A stretch of 64,000 bases of DNA from a virus, in IMG/VR virus record IMGVR_UViG_3300032180_000001, positions 62,001 through 126,000 of that record; one strand, written 5' to 3'. The notes beneath the pieces were generated by a model. It saw only the letters and a program-made list of their open reading frames with translations, was not told the DNA's origin and searched no databases. The stretch's first letter is position 1. The number at the start of each line of letters is the position of its first letter. Made by a program: the position numbers and the translations under genes. Positions 47,518 to 54,631 of this stretch are shown one piece after another.

Positions 47518-48162
47518 ATGAGCGCAAATGTCGACGGAGGTGGTAAAAAATTTACCTGCTCGCGCTGCCATCGAGACGATCTAACGGAAGACGACTTCCC
47601 GATCGACTTGCGTCGAACATCAGGTCGATACCCCTGGTGCAAGCCTTGCAAGGCTGCATACATGCGAGAGAAATATCCTGAACGATACTCTGATGAGCAT
47701 CCAGGCCCACCTCTGTCTCCTGTCTGCACAGGATGCGGTGGACCACGGGGGGCTAAGCGTGCCCGTTGCAATGAATGTGAAGCAAAATACCAACGAGAAT
47801 ACCGCCATGGTGTAGTAATTAAGGAGTCGCCACTGACACTTGAACAACGAACTGAAAGACGTAAACAGAGTCAACGAGAGTCAAAAAGGCGCACAGAACT
47901 TCGACGCTACGGAACAACCCCAGAAGAATGGGATCGAGTACTTGTAGCTCAAGGAAATTGTTGCGCTATCTGTCGTACGAATACGCCTACAGGCGCTGGA
48001 GCTAAATACGGGCACTGGCATACAGATCACGACCACGCAACAGGAAAACTGCGCGGACTACTATGTTCATCATGCAATCTTCTCCTTGGACATGCTGAAG
48101 ATAATCCCGCACGACTGCGAGCAGCAGCAAATTACCTAGAAAAATACCTAGAAAAGGATTAA
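47518..48162 (+). CDS. Recombination endonuclease VII-type protein
   Basis: 214 aa from ATG 47518. An N-terminal zinc region (CSRCHRDDL...WCKPCKAAYM, CTGCGGPRGAKRARCNECE) is followed by the endonuclease VII core: LVAQGNCCAICRT, WHTDHDHATGKLRGLLCSSCNLLLGHAEDNP. DHDH-TG--RG-LC--CN is the family signature. T4 endonuclease VII resolves branched DNA. In phages of this type it is often a mobile, free-standing gene. The coding is more AT-rich than its neighbours. Confidence 0.9.
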   Translation: MSANVDGGGKKFTCSRCHRDDLTEDDFPIDLRRTSGRYPWCKPCKAAYMREKYPERYSDEHPGPPLSPVCTGCGGPRGAKRARCNECEAKYQREYRHGVVIKESPLTLEQRTERRKQSQRESKRRTELRRYGTTPEEWDRVLVAQGNCCAICRTNTPTGAGAKYGHWHTDHDHATGKLRGLLCSSCNLLLGHAEDNPARLRAAANYLEKYLEKD

Positions 48163-48165
48163 ATT

Positions 48166-49236
48166 ATGCCTGCTGGTGAAATTCAAGAAATGTTCAGTGT
48201 CCGAGAGACGCCGTGGCACCGTCAGGGTCATGTTCTCGACGACTACCCGCAGACCTTCGAGGAGGCCCGCAAGCTTGCCGGGCTCGACTGGGATCCGATT
48301 GCTGTCCCCGTCTACCAGGGGCTGGACAAGGACAGGCTTCGTGAACGGATCGTTGAGGCCCTTAGAGAGGAGAGGCCGCTTGAGCAAGTCGATGCCCTTC
48401 TCGCAGCCTGCGATCAGTCACTCATCACCGACAAGGAGTTCCGACGCATCGCCCGCAGCGACGACGTGCCCAAGTCGCTCTCCTATCAGCGCGACAGTTA
48501 CAACATCATCCCGAACAGCGTCTTCGGCGAGATCATCGACTCGATCACCGGCGCCGCGCCAGGCAAGATCCGGCTGGAAACAGGTGGCTGCCTGTCCGGG
48601 GGCCGCCAGGTCTGGATACTCGCCCGCCTCGACGAGCCCATCGAGTTCAAGGGCGACAAGTCGCTGACCTTCCCGCACCTGGGTATCACCAGTCGTAACG
48701 ACGGCAAGGCATCCTGCGCCGCCCGACTCACTACCGTCAGAATCGTCTGCTGGAACACCTTCAGCGCTGCGGAAGCCGAGGGTGAGCGCACCGGCGCGGT
48801 GTACAGCTTCAGCCATCGCGGTAACTGGCGTGACCGGATCGGCGAGGCTCGCGAGGCACTGATGTTCGCCCGGCGTGAAGCTGCCGAATACGTCGAGACG
48901 ATGACCGAACTGCTCGGCATCAAGGTCACCTCGGTCCAGGAGCAGCTGTTCCTGCAGGCGTTCATCCCGTCACCGCCCGAAGGCGTCATCTCCGACCGGG
49001 TAGCAAAGAACATCGACGAGGCACGGGCAGCCGTTGCGGGCTTCCTGAACAGCCCGACGGTGGAAGGTGCCGGCGTCCGCGGTACTGCCTACGGTCTGGT
49101 GCAGGCGGCAGGTGAGTACCTCGATCACGCACGCCGGGCGAACAGTTGGGAAACGAAGATGGGGAGGTCGATTTTGCGGCAAGAACCCTTGAAAGCAAAG
49201 GCTGCTCAGCTGGCCCGGCAGGCGGCGCTGGCGTGA
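48166..49236 (+). CDS. DUF932 family protein
   Basis: 356 aa from ATG 48166. The start ETPWHRQGHVLDDYPQTFEEARKLAGLDWDP, RDSYNIIPNSVFGEII, SHRGNWRDRIGEAREAL and the ending AYGLVQAAGEYLDHARR are hallmarks of the phage/plasmid-like DUF932 (TIGR03299) family. Its function is not established. It is followed with a 4-base GTGA overlap by a DUF7455-type gene. Confidence 0.85.
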   Translation: MPAGEIQEMFSVRETPWHRQGHVLDDYPQTFEEARKLAGLDWDPIAVPVYQGLDKDRLRERIVEALREERPLEQVDALLAACDQSLITDKEFRRIARSDDVPKSLSYQRDSYNIIPNSVFGEIIDSITGAAPGKIRLETGGCLSGGRQVWILARLDEPIEFKGDKSLTFPHLGITSRNDGKASCAARLTTVRIVCWNTFSAAEAEGERTGAVYSFSHRGNWRDRIGEAREALMFARREAAEYVETMTELLGIKVTSVQEQLFLQAFIPSPPEGVISDRVAKNIDEARAAVAGFLNSPTVEGAGVRGTAYGLVQAAGEYLDHARRANSWETKMGRSILRQEPLKAKAAQLARQAALA

Positions 49237-49430
49237 CGAACACACCCGGTCCGATCCTGCTCGAAACCTCTTCCGCTGACGTTAGCCTCAGTCCGGTCAC
49301 CCCAGAATCGTGCGATCGCTGCGGCCCAGCCGTCCGGGCGCTCTGGCAGGTCTCGGCCGGAACAGGAGTGCTGACCTTCTGCGGGTCGTGCTACCGGAGG
49401 TTCCGGAAGATAGCAGCGAGCCGGGAATGA
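49233..49430 (+). CDS. DUF7455-type zinc protein, 65 aa
   Basis: GTG 49233 overlaps the DUF932 stop. CDRCGPAVRALWQVSAGTG-LTFCGSCYRRF follows the short actinobacterial pattern CDRCGA-A------G-L-FCGHH. The second metal pair is C-S-C rather than H-H. Function unknown; found in actinobacteria and their phages. Confidence 0.7.
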   Translation: MTNTPGPILLETSSADVSLSPVTPESCDRCGPAVRALWQVSAGTGVLTFCGSCYRRFRKIAASRE

Positions 49431-49521
49431 TCTGTTTCGTCCCTCGGTTACACCACCTCGTACCTCAGCACACCCCAGGCGAGACTCATCAGGAGTCGCC
49501 GAGAGAGCCGAGGAGAACAAG

Positions 49522-49995
49522 GTGCTATCAGCACTCGCAGCAATTTTCATCACAGTCCAGCCCGGAGACACGCTGTCCGGCATCGCCGTCAGTCACGGTG
49601 TGTCACTTGCCGCGGTGGAGGCGGCCAACCCCCAGATCGAGAACTTCAACCTGATCTACGCGGGCAACCGGGTCGCCATTCCGAAAGGGGGCAGCTACCA
49701 GGCGCAGCCTCAGCCGACCTACCGCCAGCCATCGCAGGCCCCGTCAAACAGTTACGGCGTTGCGGGCACAGGCGGCGGTTCCCTGTCGGATGTCCCGGGC
49801 GTCCCGTCGTCGTTCGCAGCATGCGTGGCCCTGCGAGAGTCGGGTGACGGGTCGGGCAGCTCGAACATCTACGGGATCATCCCTGGGAGCGGATACAGCG
49901 TCGCAGGTGACTCGCTAGCGCAGCAGAAGGCGGTGTTCGCCCAGATCTATCAGAGGTATGGAGTGACAGCCTGGCAGCCCTGGGACGGATGTTAG
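49522..49995 (+). CDS. LysM plus transglycosylase-like cell wall hydrolase
   Basis: 157 aa from GTG 49522 (GAGGAGA upstream). A short hydrophobic start leads into LysM (ITVQPGDTLSGIAVSHGVSL... NRVAIPKGG), a Pro/Gln linker and a C-terminal domain with CVALRESGDGSGSSNIYGI and VTAWQPWDGC, typical of Rpf/transglycosylase-like actinobacterial enzymes; the Glu of RESG is the likely acid. It probably acts on peptidoglycan, possibly as the muramidase partner in lysis. The 91-bp leader (49431-49521) shows no clear riboswitch. Confidence 0.75.
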   Translation: MLSALAAIFITVQPGDTLSGIAVSHGVSLAAVEAANPQIENFNLIYAGNRVAIPKGGSYQAQPQPTYRQPSQAPSNSYGVAGTGGGSLSDVPGVPSSFAACVALRESGDGSGSSNIYGIIPGSGYSVAGDSLAQQKAVFAQIYQRYGVTAWQPWDGC

Positions 49996-50059
49996 AGTGG
50001 CCGAAAAGGCACTCCATCCGTTAACCTGTACCTGATGGGTCGTGGCTGACCCTGGGCAG

Positions 50060-50097
50060 AAGAACCACCGCTCCCCGTGTCAGGAGCGGTGGTTCTT
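50060..50097 (+). terminator. Intrinsic terminator
   Basis: AGAACCACCGCTCC (50061-50074) pairs with GGAGCGGTGGTTCT (50083-50096), a perfect 14-base stem with an 8-base loop, followed by TTCAC. It ends the rightward transcript after the LysM gene. Confidence 0.85.
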
Positions 50098-50183
50098 TCA
50101 CGCTCGGCCCTCCGGATGGGGTATTATATGTGTAGCGGGTTTAGAGTGAACAACTAGTAAAGAGAAGGGGACGGGAAAGTAGC

Positions 50184-50432
50184 GTGCTGATAAAGCAGAA
50201 ATCTCATCCGATGCCCGATGAGGTCCTGCTGGTCGCCCGGATGGAAGCGGAAGACCGTCGCAAGACCCGGGAAGAGTACTATCACTGGCAGGAGCGGGAT
50301 CTCAGGATCCGGCTGGCGATCTACACCGACATCGTGACCGGAAAGCGCTTTCCTGCCGAAGGTCGCACCTACTACAAGGTCCGCATCGCGATGATCCGCA
50401 ACGAGCTGAAGGCGCGGAAGGCGGGGCCATGA
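50184..50432 (+). CDS. Hypothetical basic protein, 82 aa
   Basis: GTG 50184 follows a purine-rich leader (GAAGGGGACGGGAAAG) and a possible -10 (TATTAT, about 50132). Highly charged helices: LVARMEAEDRRKTREEYYHWQERD, then TYYKVRIAMIRNELKARK. No recognised family. Its end abuts the convergent PAS operon. Confidence 0.55.
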   Translation: MLIKQKSHPMPDEVLLVARMEAEDRRKTREEYYHWQERDLRIRLAIYTDIVTGKRFPAEGRTYYKVRIAMIRNELKARKAGP

Positions 50433-50819
50433 CTAGTGCGGATACAGAGCCTTGCAGTCCCGCGGAGCGTCCTTGGCGTTCACGATCGCGCGCAGCTCGG
50501 TTACCTCCGCTATTATCTTCGGCGTCAGCTTTGCTCCCTTCGGCGTCGCATCAGAGAAAAATGCGCCCCAGAGAAGTTTATCTTGCGCTCGTGCACTATT
50601 ATTTTCCACGCACTGACTGTACTGAACGACCGCTTCACCGCTGTTCCCGTGAATCTGCCCGATCGTCAGGAAAACAACGATGATCGACAGTGCTACATCC
50701 AGGCAGATGGAAACAGCCAGCATCAGCGCGGTCTTCTTGCTGGCTTTGCCTCGCTGCAACTGCCCGATCAGCCTCATCGCCGTGCTGATCAGGGCCTCAT
50801 CATCCTCTTCCGGCTTCAT
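50433..50819 (-). CDS. Membrane protein of the PAS operon, paralogue 2
   Basis: 128 aa; ATG overlaps the upstream stop (ATGA). ALISTAMRLIGQLQRGKASKKT precedes a membrane helix (ALMLAVSICLDVALSIIVVFL), then an external-looking domain with two Cys (SQCVENNS..., RDCKALYPH at the very end). It closely parallels the gene before it: TAM-LI--LQR-KASKKT and SI-LDV-LSI-V are shared. The two probably arose by duplication and may form a heteromer. Confidence 0.65.
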   Translation of the reverse strand: MKPEEDDEALISTAMRLIGQLQRGKASKKTALMLAVSICLDVALSIIVVFLTIGQIHGNSGEAVVQYSQCVENNSARAQDKLLWGAFFSDATPKGAKLTPKIIAEVTELRAIVNAKDAPRDCKALYPH

Positions 50820-51214
50820 CTCGTCCCCTGTCCGTATACTTGCTGGCAGTCCACAGGAATATAAAGAGCTTCAACTACTTTCAGGAAAGATTTACCGAGC
50901 GCGTTACTATGAAAATCCTCAGTATTCAGTATCCACAGACTAACAAACTCCTGCTGAGTAGCATTGCTCTCATTGCAAATGGTCAGCTCCTGTGAGCGAA
51001 GTCGGTTTTCCTGATCAACAAGTCCGGAATTACTGTGCGACAACCCGACCCCGAGAAGTATCACCACAATGGAAAGCGTGACATCCAGAAAAATAGAAAT
51101 AGCGAGCAACAGCACAGTTTTCTTGCTGGCCTTCGTCCGCTGAAGTTTCTTTATCAACTCCATCGCAGTGCCGATCAGAACATCATCGGCGGGTTCCTCA
51201 GTTCTGTCCGGCAT
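50816..51214 (-). CDS. Membrane protein of the PAS operon, paralogue 1
   Basis: 132 aa from ATG 51214, overlapping the previous gene by 17 bases. VLIGTAMELIKKLQRTKASKKTVLLLAISIFLDVTLSIVVILLG is one cytoplasmic helix plus one membrane helix; the remainder has conserved Cys (TICNES..., PVDCQQVYG). Same layout as paralogue 2. No known function; the conserved Cys in both suggests an exported, disulfide-bonded tail. Confidence 0.65.
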   Translation of the reverse strand: MPDRTEEPADDVLIGTAMELIKKLQRTKASKKTVLLLAISIFLDVTLSIVVILLGVGLSHSNSGLVDQENRLRSQELTICNESNATQQEFVSLWILNTEDFHSNALGKSFLKVVEALYIPVDCQQVYGQGTR

Positions 51215-51419
51215 CCGATCGCTCCTGCTCGATAACGCGCAGCATAATAGCCGCTGCCATCTTATCCCGATTCGGTTTCTTCGCATCCTCGCGAATCGAG
51301 ACCAGCAAGCTAATAAGCCGCAGCATATCTCCGTTCGTCAGTCGTCCTTCCTGATACCCTTCGAGCAGGCGATCAAGATCAGCCTTATCCGAATTAAGCT
51401 CGTCCACGATCACCGCCAT
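51198..51419 (-). CDS. Small helical domain protein C of the PAS operon
   Basis: 73 aa from ATG 51419 (TAATG overlap with the sensor gene). LDRLLEGYQEGRLTNGDMLRLISLLVSI and DKMAAAIMLRVIEQ match the C-terminal domain of the 241-aa protein and the 71-aa protein. Three helices with a conserved R-AAAIMLR-IEQ end. It probably mediates protein-protein contacts. Confidence 0.65.
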   Translation of the reverse strand: MAVIVDELNSDKADLDRLLEGYQEGRLTNGDMLRLISLLVSIREDAKKPNRDKMAAAIMLRVIEQERSDAGQN

Positions 51420-52264
51420 TATTTCCGCCCCAGCCGCAGGTACCACATCCGTGCGGACATCTCCCTCTCCGGAGCGAGAAAGGCTAGCGCCCAGGTGCCG
51501 AACCAGATAAACCAGCCCGCATCCCCAACGGACGGCTGACTCCAGCTCCAGTGCAGGATGGCATACGCGAACAGCGAATCAGAGGCCAGTAGCCCCAGTG
51601 CGCCGATGCTAATCAGCCAGAAGGAATTCGACACCCTCGTTCCGTGACGAAAATGCCGCATGGCCAGAACGATGGTGACCAGCGCGCAGATCTGCAGCAG
51701 CAGTAGAATGTCCGCCGTCGGATAGGCGATGGATACTACCTTGGCGATGGTCGAGGCGCCACTGGCATGCGCGTTAGGACTGATGAGGAGAGGCCAGGAG
51801 AACAGCCCGAAAGTAAGACCTGTTACCGCCACTGCCACCGCTGCGGCACGCCGGTTCACGTGGATGTTGCCGCCGCTGGCCAGCATCACCAGTCCGGCCA
51901 CGAAAAATACGTAGCTGCTCAGTTCCAGCGCGTCGGACAGCCCTGGATAAGGCACGCTGTCCGTGATCTTCGTGTAAGCGAGAGCCGTTCCAGCGCCCAG
52001 CAAGTTCAACGCCATCCCGACGAGCAGTAGCAGCCAGGCGAACTTCCGCCGACTGGGATTAAGCACGACGCCGAGGATCATCCCCGCTACGGCCAGTCCC
52101 AGAACCGGCATGAACCCCACCGTGATCCAGCCAGGCACTTTCGGCTGAATGTAGTAGGCGACGATGACCGCGATGTAGCCGAGAAGGAACAGCGCCTGCG
52201 CCTGGCTCAGGAAACCGGGCCAGGGCGCAGCTGGCTTTCCGGTGTCCGATGCTGAAATAGCCAT
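51419..52264 (-). CDS. Orphan multi-pass membrane sensor domain (GGDEF/EAL-type input domain)
   Basis: 281 aa. About eight membrane helices; hallmark stretches are SVPYPGLSDALELSSYVFFVAGLVML, WPLLISPNAHASGASTIAKVVSIAYPTADILLLLQI and SDSLFAYAILHWSWSQPSVGDAGWFIWFGTWALAFLAPE. The order P-PG-SDALEL--Y and SIAYP--D-LLL matches the N-terminal sensor of actinobacterial diguanylate cyclases/phosphodiesterases. Those proteins continue into PAS-GGDEF-EAL; this gene stops after the last helix. The PAS proteins encoded beside it may supply the missing part in trans. Confidence 0.75.
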   Translation of the reverse strand: MAISASDTGKPAAPWPGFLSQAQALFLLGYIAVIVAYYIQPKVPGWITVGFMPVLGLAVAGMILGVVLNPSRRKFAWLLLLVGMALNLLGAGTALAYTKITDSVPYPGLSDALELSSYVFFVAGLVMLASGGNIHVNRRAAAVAVAVTGLTFGLFSWPLLISPNAHASGASTIAKVVSIAYPTADILLLLQICALVTIVLAMRHFRHGTRVSNSFWLISIGALGLLASDSLFAYAILHWSWSQPSVGDAGWFIWFGTWALAFLAPEREMSARMWYLRLGRK

Positions 52265-52530
52265 TACGATTCTCCATTCGCTTCCGGAACTACTCTTCTG
52301 GTGATCTGAACAACACGGCAGGGTGCCCCGCGGCAGGCTCTGGCGAGCTGTTTCGCCTCATCAAGCGTCAGCGGCCCCGTCAGTGAGAACCCGAGAAACG
52401 ATCTCACCTCGAACCCGGCTCCTCGCCACGCACCGAGAAGAAACCACTCGACATCATATTCTTCAGCCCAGCCAGCATCCGGCTCGATCTCGCGATCATC
52501 TGAACTGTCGTCTTCTCTCCATGCCTCCAT
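52264..52530 (-). CDS. Hypothetical protein of the PAS operon, 88 aa
   Basis: Acidic start (DDSSDDREIEPDAGWAEEYD), then WFLLGAWRGAGFEVRSFLGFSL and a helix LDEAKQLARACRGAPCRVVQI with two Cys. Its stop overlaps the ATG of the sensor gene. No recognised family. Confidence 0.55.
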   Translation of the reverse strand: MEAWREDDSSDDREIEPDAGWAEEYDVEWFLLGAWRGAGFEVRSFLGFSLTGPLTLDEAKQLARACRGAPCRVVQITRRVVPEANGES

Positions 52531-52555
52531 TGCGCACCTCCCCGCAGTTCTCTGC

Positions 52556-52771
52556 CTAGCTCAGCCATTTTTCCGTCTTCGCCTGCTCGATGAAACGTAG
52601 CATGATCGCCGCCGCAACCCTGTCCCCAGCGATAAAATCTTCTGCCACGCCGTTCATGATCCGCAGGAGCAGTCCTTTCAGCTCTTCCGTCTCCACAGGT
52701 ATCAGCTCGTCCCGGCCGAATTTCTCTAGCAAAGTATCCAGGCGCAGACGACTCGACGGGATAGCTGTCAC
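52556..52771 (-). CDS. Small helical domain protein B of the PAS operon
   Basis: 71 aa (ATGA overlap with the PAS gene). LDTLLEKFGRDELIPVETEELKGLLLRI and GDRVAAAIMLRFIEQAK share the LD-LLE ... AAAIMLR-IEQ framework with two other products of the operon. It is the family's free-standing form. Confidence 0.65.
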   Translation of the reverse strand: MTAIPSSRLRLDTLLEKFGRDELIPVETEELKGLLLRIMNGVAEDFIAGDRVAAAIMLRFIEQAKTEKWLS

Positions 52772-53268
52772 GACGAACCTGACTCGTCCTGGAAAAACTC
52801 TCTGCGCCTGACGGCAGCAATAACATACAACCCTCGCTCTGTCGGAATAGGGGCCAGTGTTATATCGACAGGAAGTTCCTGACCGCTCTTCGTCAGTAGC
52901 GAAAGAGCGAGGCCCGTGCCCATCGGGCGAATTACCGGGTTAGTCAGGTAAGCTTTCCGATGCGCCGCGTGCCCAGACCTCAGAACACTAGGTACCAGCA
53001 TATCTATCGACTCTCCGCGCAGTTGTGATCGGTAATAACCAGTCAGCAGCTCCATCTGACGGTTAACCAGGAAAATTTTTCCGGTCTCTCCCTCGACAAT
53101 GGTAATAGCATCCGGAAAATCATCGAATATCTTGATAGTCAGATCAGCGACGAAAACTATGTCAGTGCGAGGAATCTCCGGACGCAGCAGGAGATGCAGT
53201 ACAGGCACAACATACGTTTCAACCGAATTATCCGCCAATTCACTGCCTCCCTGTTCACTATTTGTCAT
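52768..53268 (-). CDS. PAS domain protein 2
   Basis: 166 aa from ATG 53268 (ATGA overlap). After about 45 residues: DFPDAITIVEGETGKIFLVNRQMELLTGYYRSQLRGESIDMLVP, then RPMGTGLALSLLTKSGQELPVDI and GLYVIAAVRRRE. This is a PAS fold of the S-box type; no LOV cysteine motif or chromophore residue is seen, so the ligand is unknown. No kinase, GGDEF or HTH output is attached. It is similar across its whole PAS domain to PAS protein 1. Confidence 0.85.
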   Translation of the reverse strand: MTNSEQGGSELADNSVETYVVPVLHLLLRPEIPRTDIVFVADLTIKIFDDFPDAITIVEGETGKIFLVNRQMELLTGYYRSQLRGESIDMLVPSVLRSGHAAHRKAYLTNPVIRPMGTGLALSLLTKSGQELPVDITLAPIPTERGLYVIAAVRRREFFQDESGSS

Positions 53269-53720
53269 GGCGAACCTGGCTTACCTGACGGACCATTTCG
53301 AGGCTCCCTGCGCCGAAGCGTAGCGATGACGAACAGGCCGTGCATTGTTGAAACGGGAGCGAGCATGATGTCCACCGGAACCTCCCGCCCGCTCTTCGTC
53401 TGAATCGAAAGATTGAGGTTGGCGCCCATCTGCCGGACCTTAGGATCAACCATGTACCCGGTTCGGTGCTCGAGATGCCGCGGACGGCGCTCTTGCGGCA
53501 CGAGCATGTCCACCGTCTGGTTGCGCAACTCGCTACGGTGATAGCCGGTCAGGAACTCAGCCTGGTCATTGACGAGCCGGATCCGGCCGGTTTCCCCGTG
53601 CACGATGATGATCGCATCCGGTGACTGCTGGAAAATCTGAACAGCCAGGTCGGCGGTGAAGCGGATATCTTCGGCGATCTGACCGATTCCGCGCTCGTCC
53701 TGGTAACTCTCTGTGCTCAC
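53265..53720 (-). CDS. PAS domain protein 1
   Basis: 151 aa from GTG 53720, right after the upstream stop. DLAVQIFQQSPDAIIIVHGETGRIRLVNDQAEFLTGYHRSEL, DMLVPQERRPRHLEHRTGY, KVRQMGANLNLSIQTKSGREVPVDIMLAP and GLFVIATLRRRE are the successive PAS strands and helices. Single domain, soluble, no output module. Paired with PAS protein 2, it could heterodimerise and report to the membrane proteins of the operon. Confidence 0.88.
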   Translation of the reverse strand: MSTESYQDERGIGQIAEDIRFTADLAVQIFQQSPDAIIIVHGETGRIRLVNDQAEFLTGYHRSELRNQTVDMLVPQERRPRHLEHRTGYMVDPKVRQMGANLNLSIQTKSGREVPVDIMLAPVSTMHGLFVIATLRRREPRNGPSGKPGSP

Positions 53721-54446
53721 TTAAGTCTCGCCTTCTAGTACCCGGAGAATAATAACTGCTGCGATCCGGTTCCCCGTCGGTGCCTCCCGACTGTCCAGAA
53801 TCTCCCGGAGCATATCGGCTAGCGCCGCTTTCTCATTCGACGTAATGATCTGCGCCTGGTACCTTTCTAGCAAATTGTCCAGCTCCGGCGTATGCGGGCT
53901 GTGCAGAATGCGCGCGGCGTCATAGGCGACGTTCTTCCAGAACACGTCGATCTTGGTTTCCAGCACGCCAGTCCGGTCAGCAACCGTGCTCAGCCGGTCA
54001 GTAACTGACTGAAGCGAGGGCACGACCCGCCGGTTGATCTCGTCGACCTTGCCTTCCAGCGCTCCGGTTCGGTCAGAAACGAGATTGAGCTTGTCTGTTG
54101 CCGCAAGGAGTGCCGGAGCGACCCGGCTATTAATGTCGGCGATGTCCCGCTCGTTCTTCTCGATTTTGCTGATAAAGCCCTCTACCGAACTAGCCACTAC
54201 ATCCTTTGCGATGCCCTGTATCTGGGCAACACGATCCTTAGAGCTATCCCTTCTCCGAGAGTACAGAAAAGAGATAACAGCGACAAGAACAGCAGCTATC
54301 GCAGAAAGTATCGTGAGGATCTCGTAAAAAGCTACACCGCCGGACGAAGAAGATGCTGCCGCATCAGCCACCGTCAGTATCAGACCGCCTGCCACGCCCA
54401 GATTCCCTTCGCTCGCAAGGGACCGGCTCCAGCAGGCCGCGGTCAT
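53721..54446 (-). CDS. Membrane-anchored coiled-coil protein with PAS-operon C-terminal domain
   Basis: 241 aa from ATG 54446. A membrane helix (FYEILTILSAIAAVLVAVISFLY) is followed by basic residues (SRRRDSSK), then about 110 residues of coiled coil in two near-repeats (KLNLVSDRTGALEGKVDEINRRV and RLSTVADRTGVLETKID). The last ~55 residues carry LDNLLERYQ... LADMLREIL... NRIAAVIILRVLE, the domain shared with the two small proteins of the operon. Like a receptor signalling helix without kinase. First gene of the operon. Confidence 0.75.
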   Translation of the reverse strand: MTAACWSRSLASEGNLGVAGGLILTVADAAASSSSGGVAFYEILTILSAIAAVLVAVISFLYSRRRDSSKDRVAQIQGIAKDVVASSVEGFISKIEKNERDIADINSRVAPALLAATDKLNLVSDRTGALEGKVDEINRRVVPSLQSVTDRLSTVADRTGVLETKIDVFWKNVAYDAARILHSPHTPELDNLLERYQAQIITSNEKAALADMLREILDSREAPTGNRIAAVIILRVLEGET

Positions 54447-54447
54447 A

Positions 54448-54484
54448 TACGCTTAGCGTAGCGTACCTGTCTAGTACAGTCTAA
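54448..54484 (-). promoter_or_regulatory. PAS operon promoter with palindromic operator candidate
   Basis: Minus strand TTAGAC (54479-54484), 18 nt, TACGCT (54455-54460), 8 nt to ATG 54446. The 13-base perfect palindrome TACGCTTAGCGTA (54448-54460) covers the -10 box and the expected transcription start, a position suited to repression. Confidence 0.55.
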
Positions 54485-54621
54485 GCCTCGCTCGCGGGGG
54501 ATGATCCTTCCGGCGGAACGGTGAAATCGCGGTCACGTACCCAGCCCTGCCGTTCGAGGAGGACGGCCATCTCCTCGCTTACCACCGGCTTCGCGTGCAC
54601 CGGCCCGTCCCGGAAGTCCAT
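54481..54621 (-). CDS. Small protein, 46 aa
   Basis: ATG 54621 to TAG 54481. MDFRDGPVHAKPV, a helix VVSEEMAVLLERQGWV and an acidic Ser/Pro end. It fits the gap between the glycosyltransferase and the PAS operon; its stop overlaps the operon's -35 box. Family not recognised. Confidence 0.45.
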   Translation of the reverse strand: MDFRDGPVHAKPVVSEEMAVLLERQGWVRDRDFTVPPEGSSPASEA

Positions 54622-54631
54622 GCCTGGCAGT

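Noticed and set aside
49431-49521. Possible ydaO-type (c-di-AMP) riboswitch before the LysM gene
   Set aside because: Such riboswitches precede cell wall hydrolases in actinobacteria, but the 91-base leader is too short and lacks the conserved blocks.
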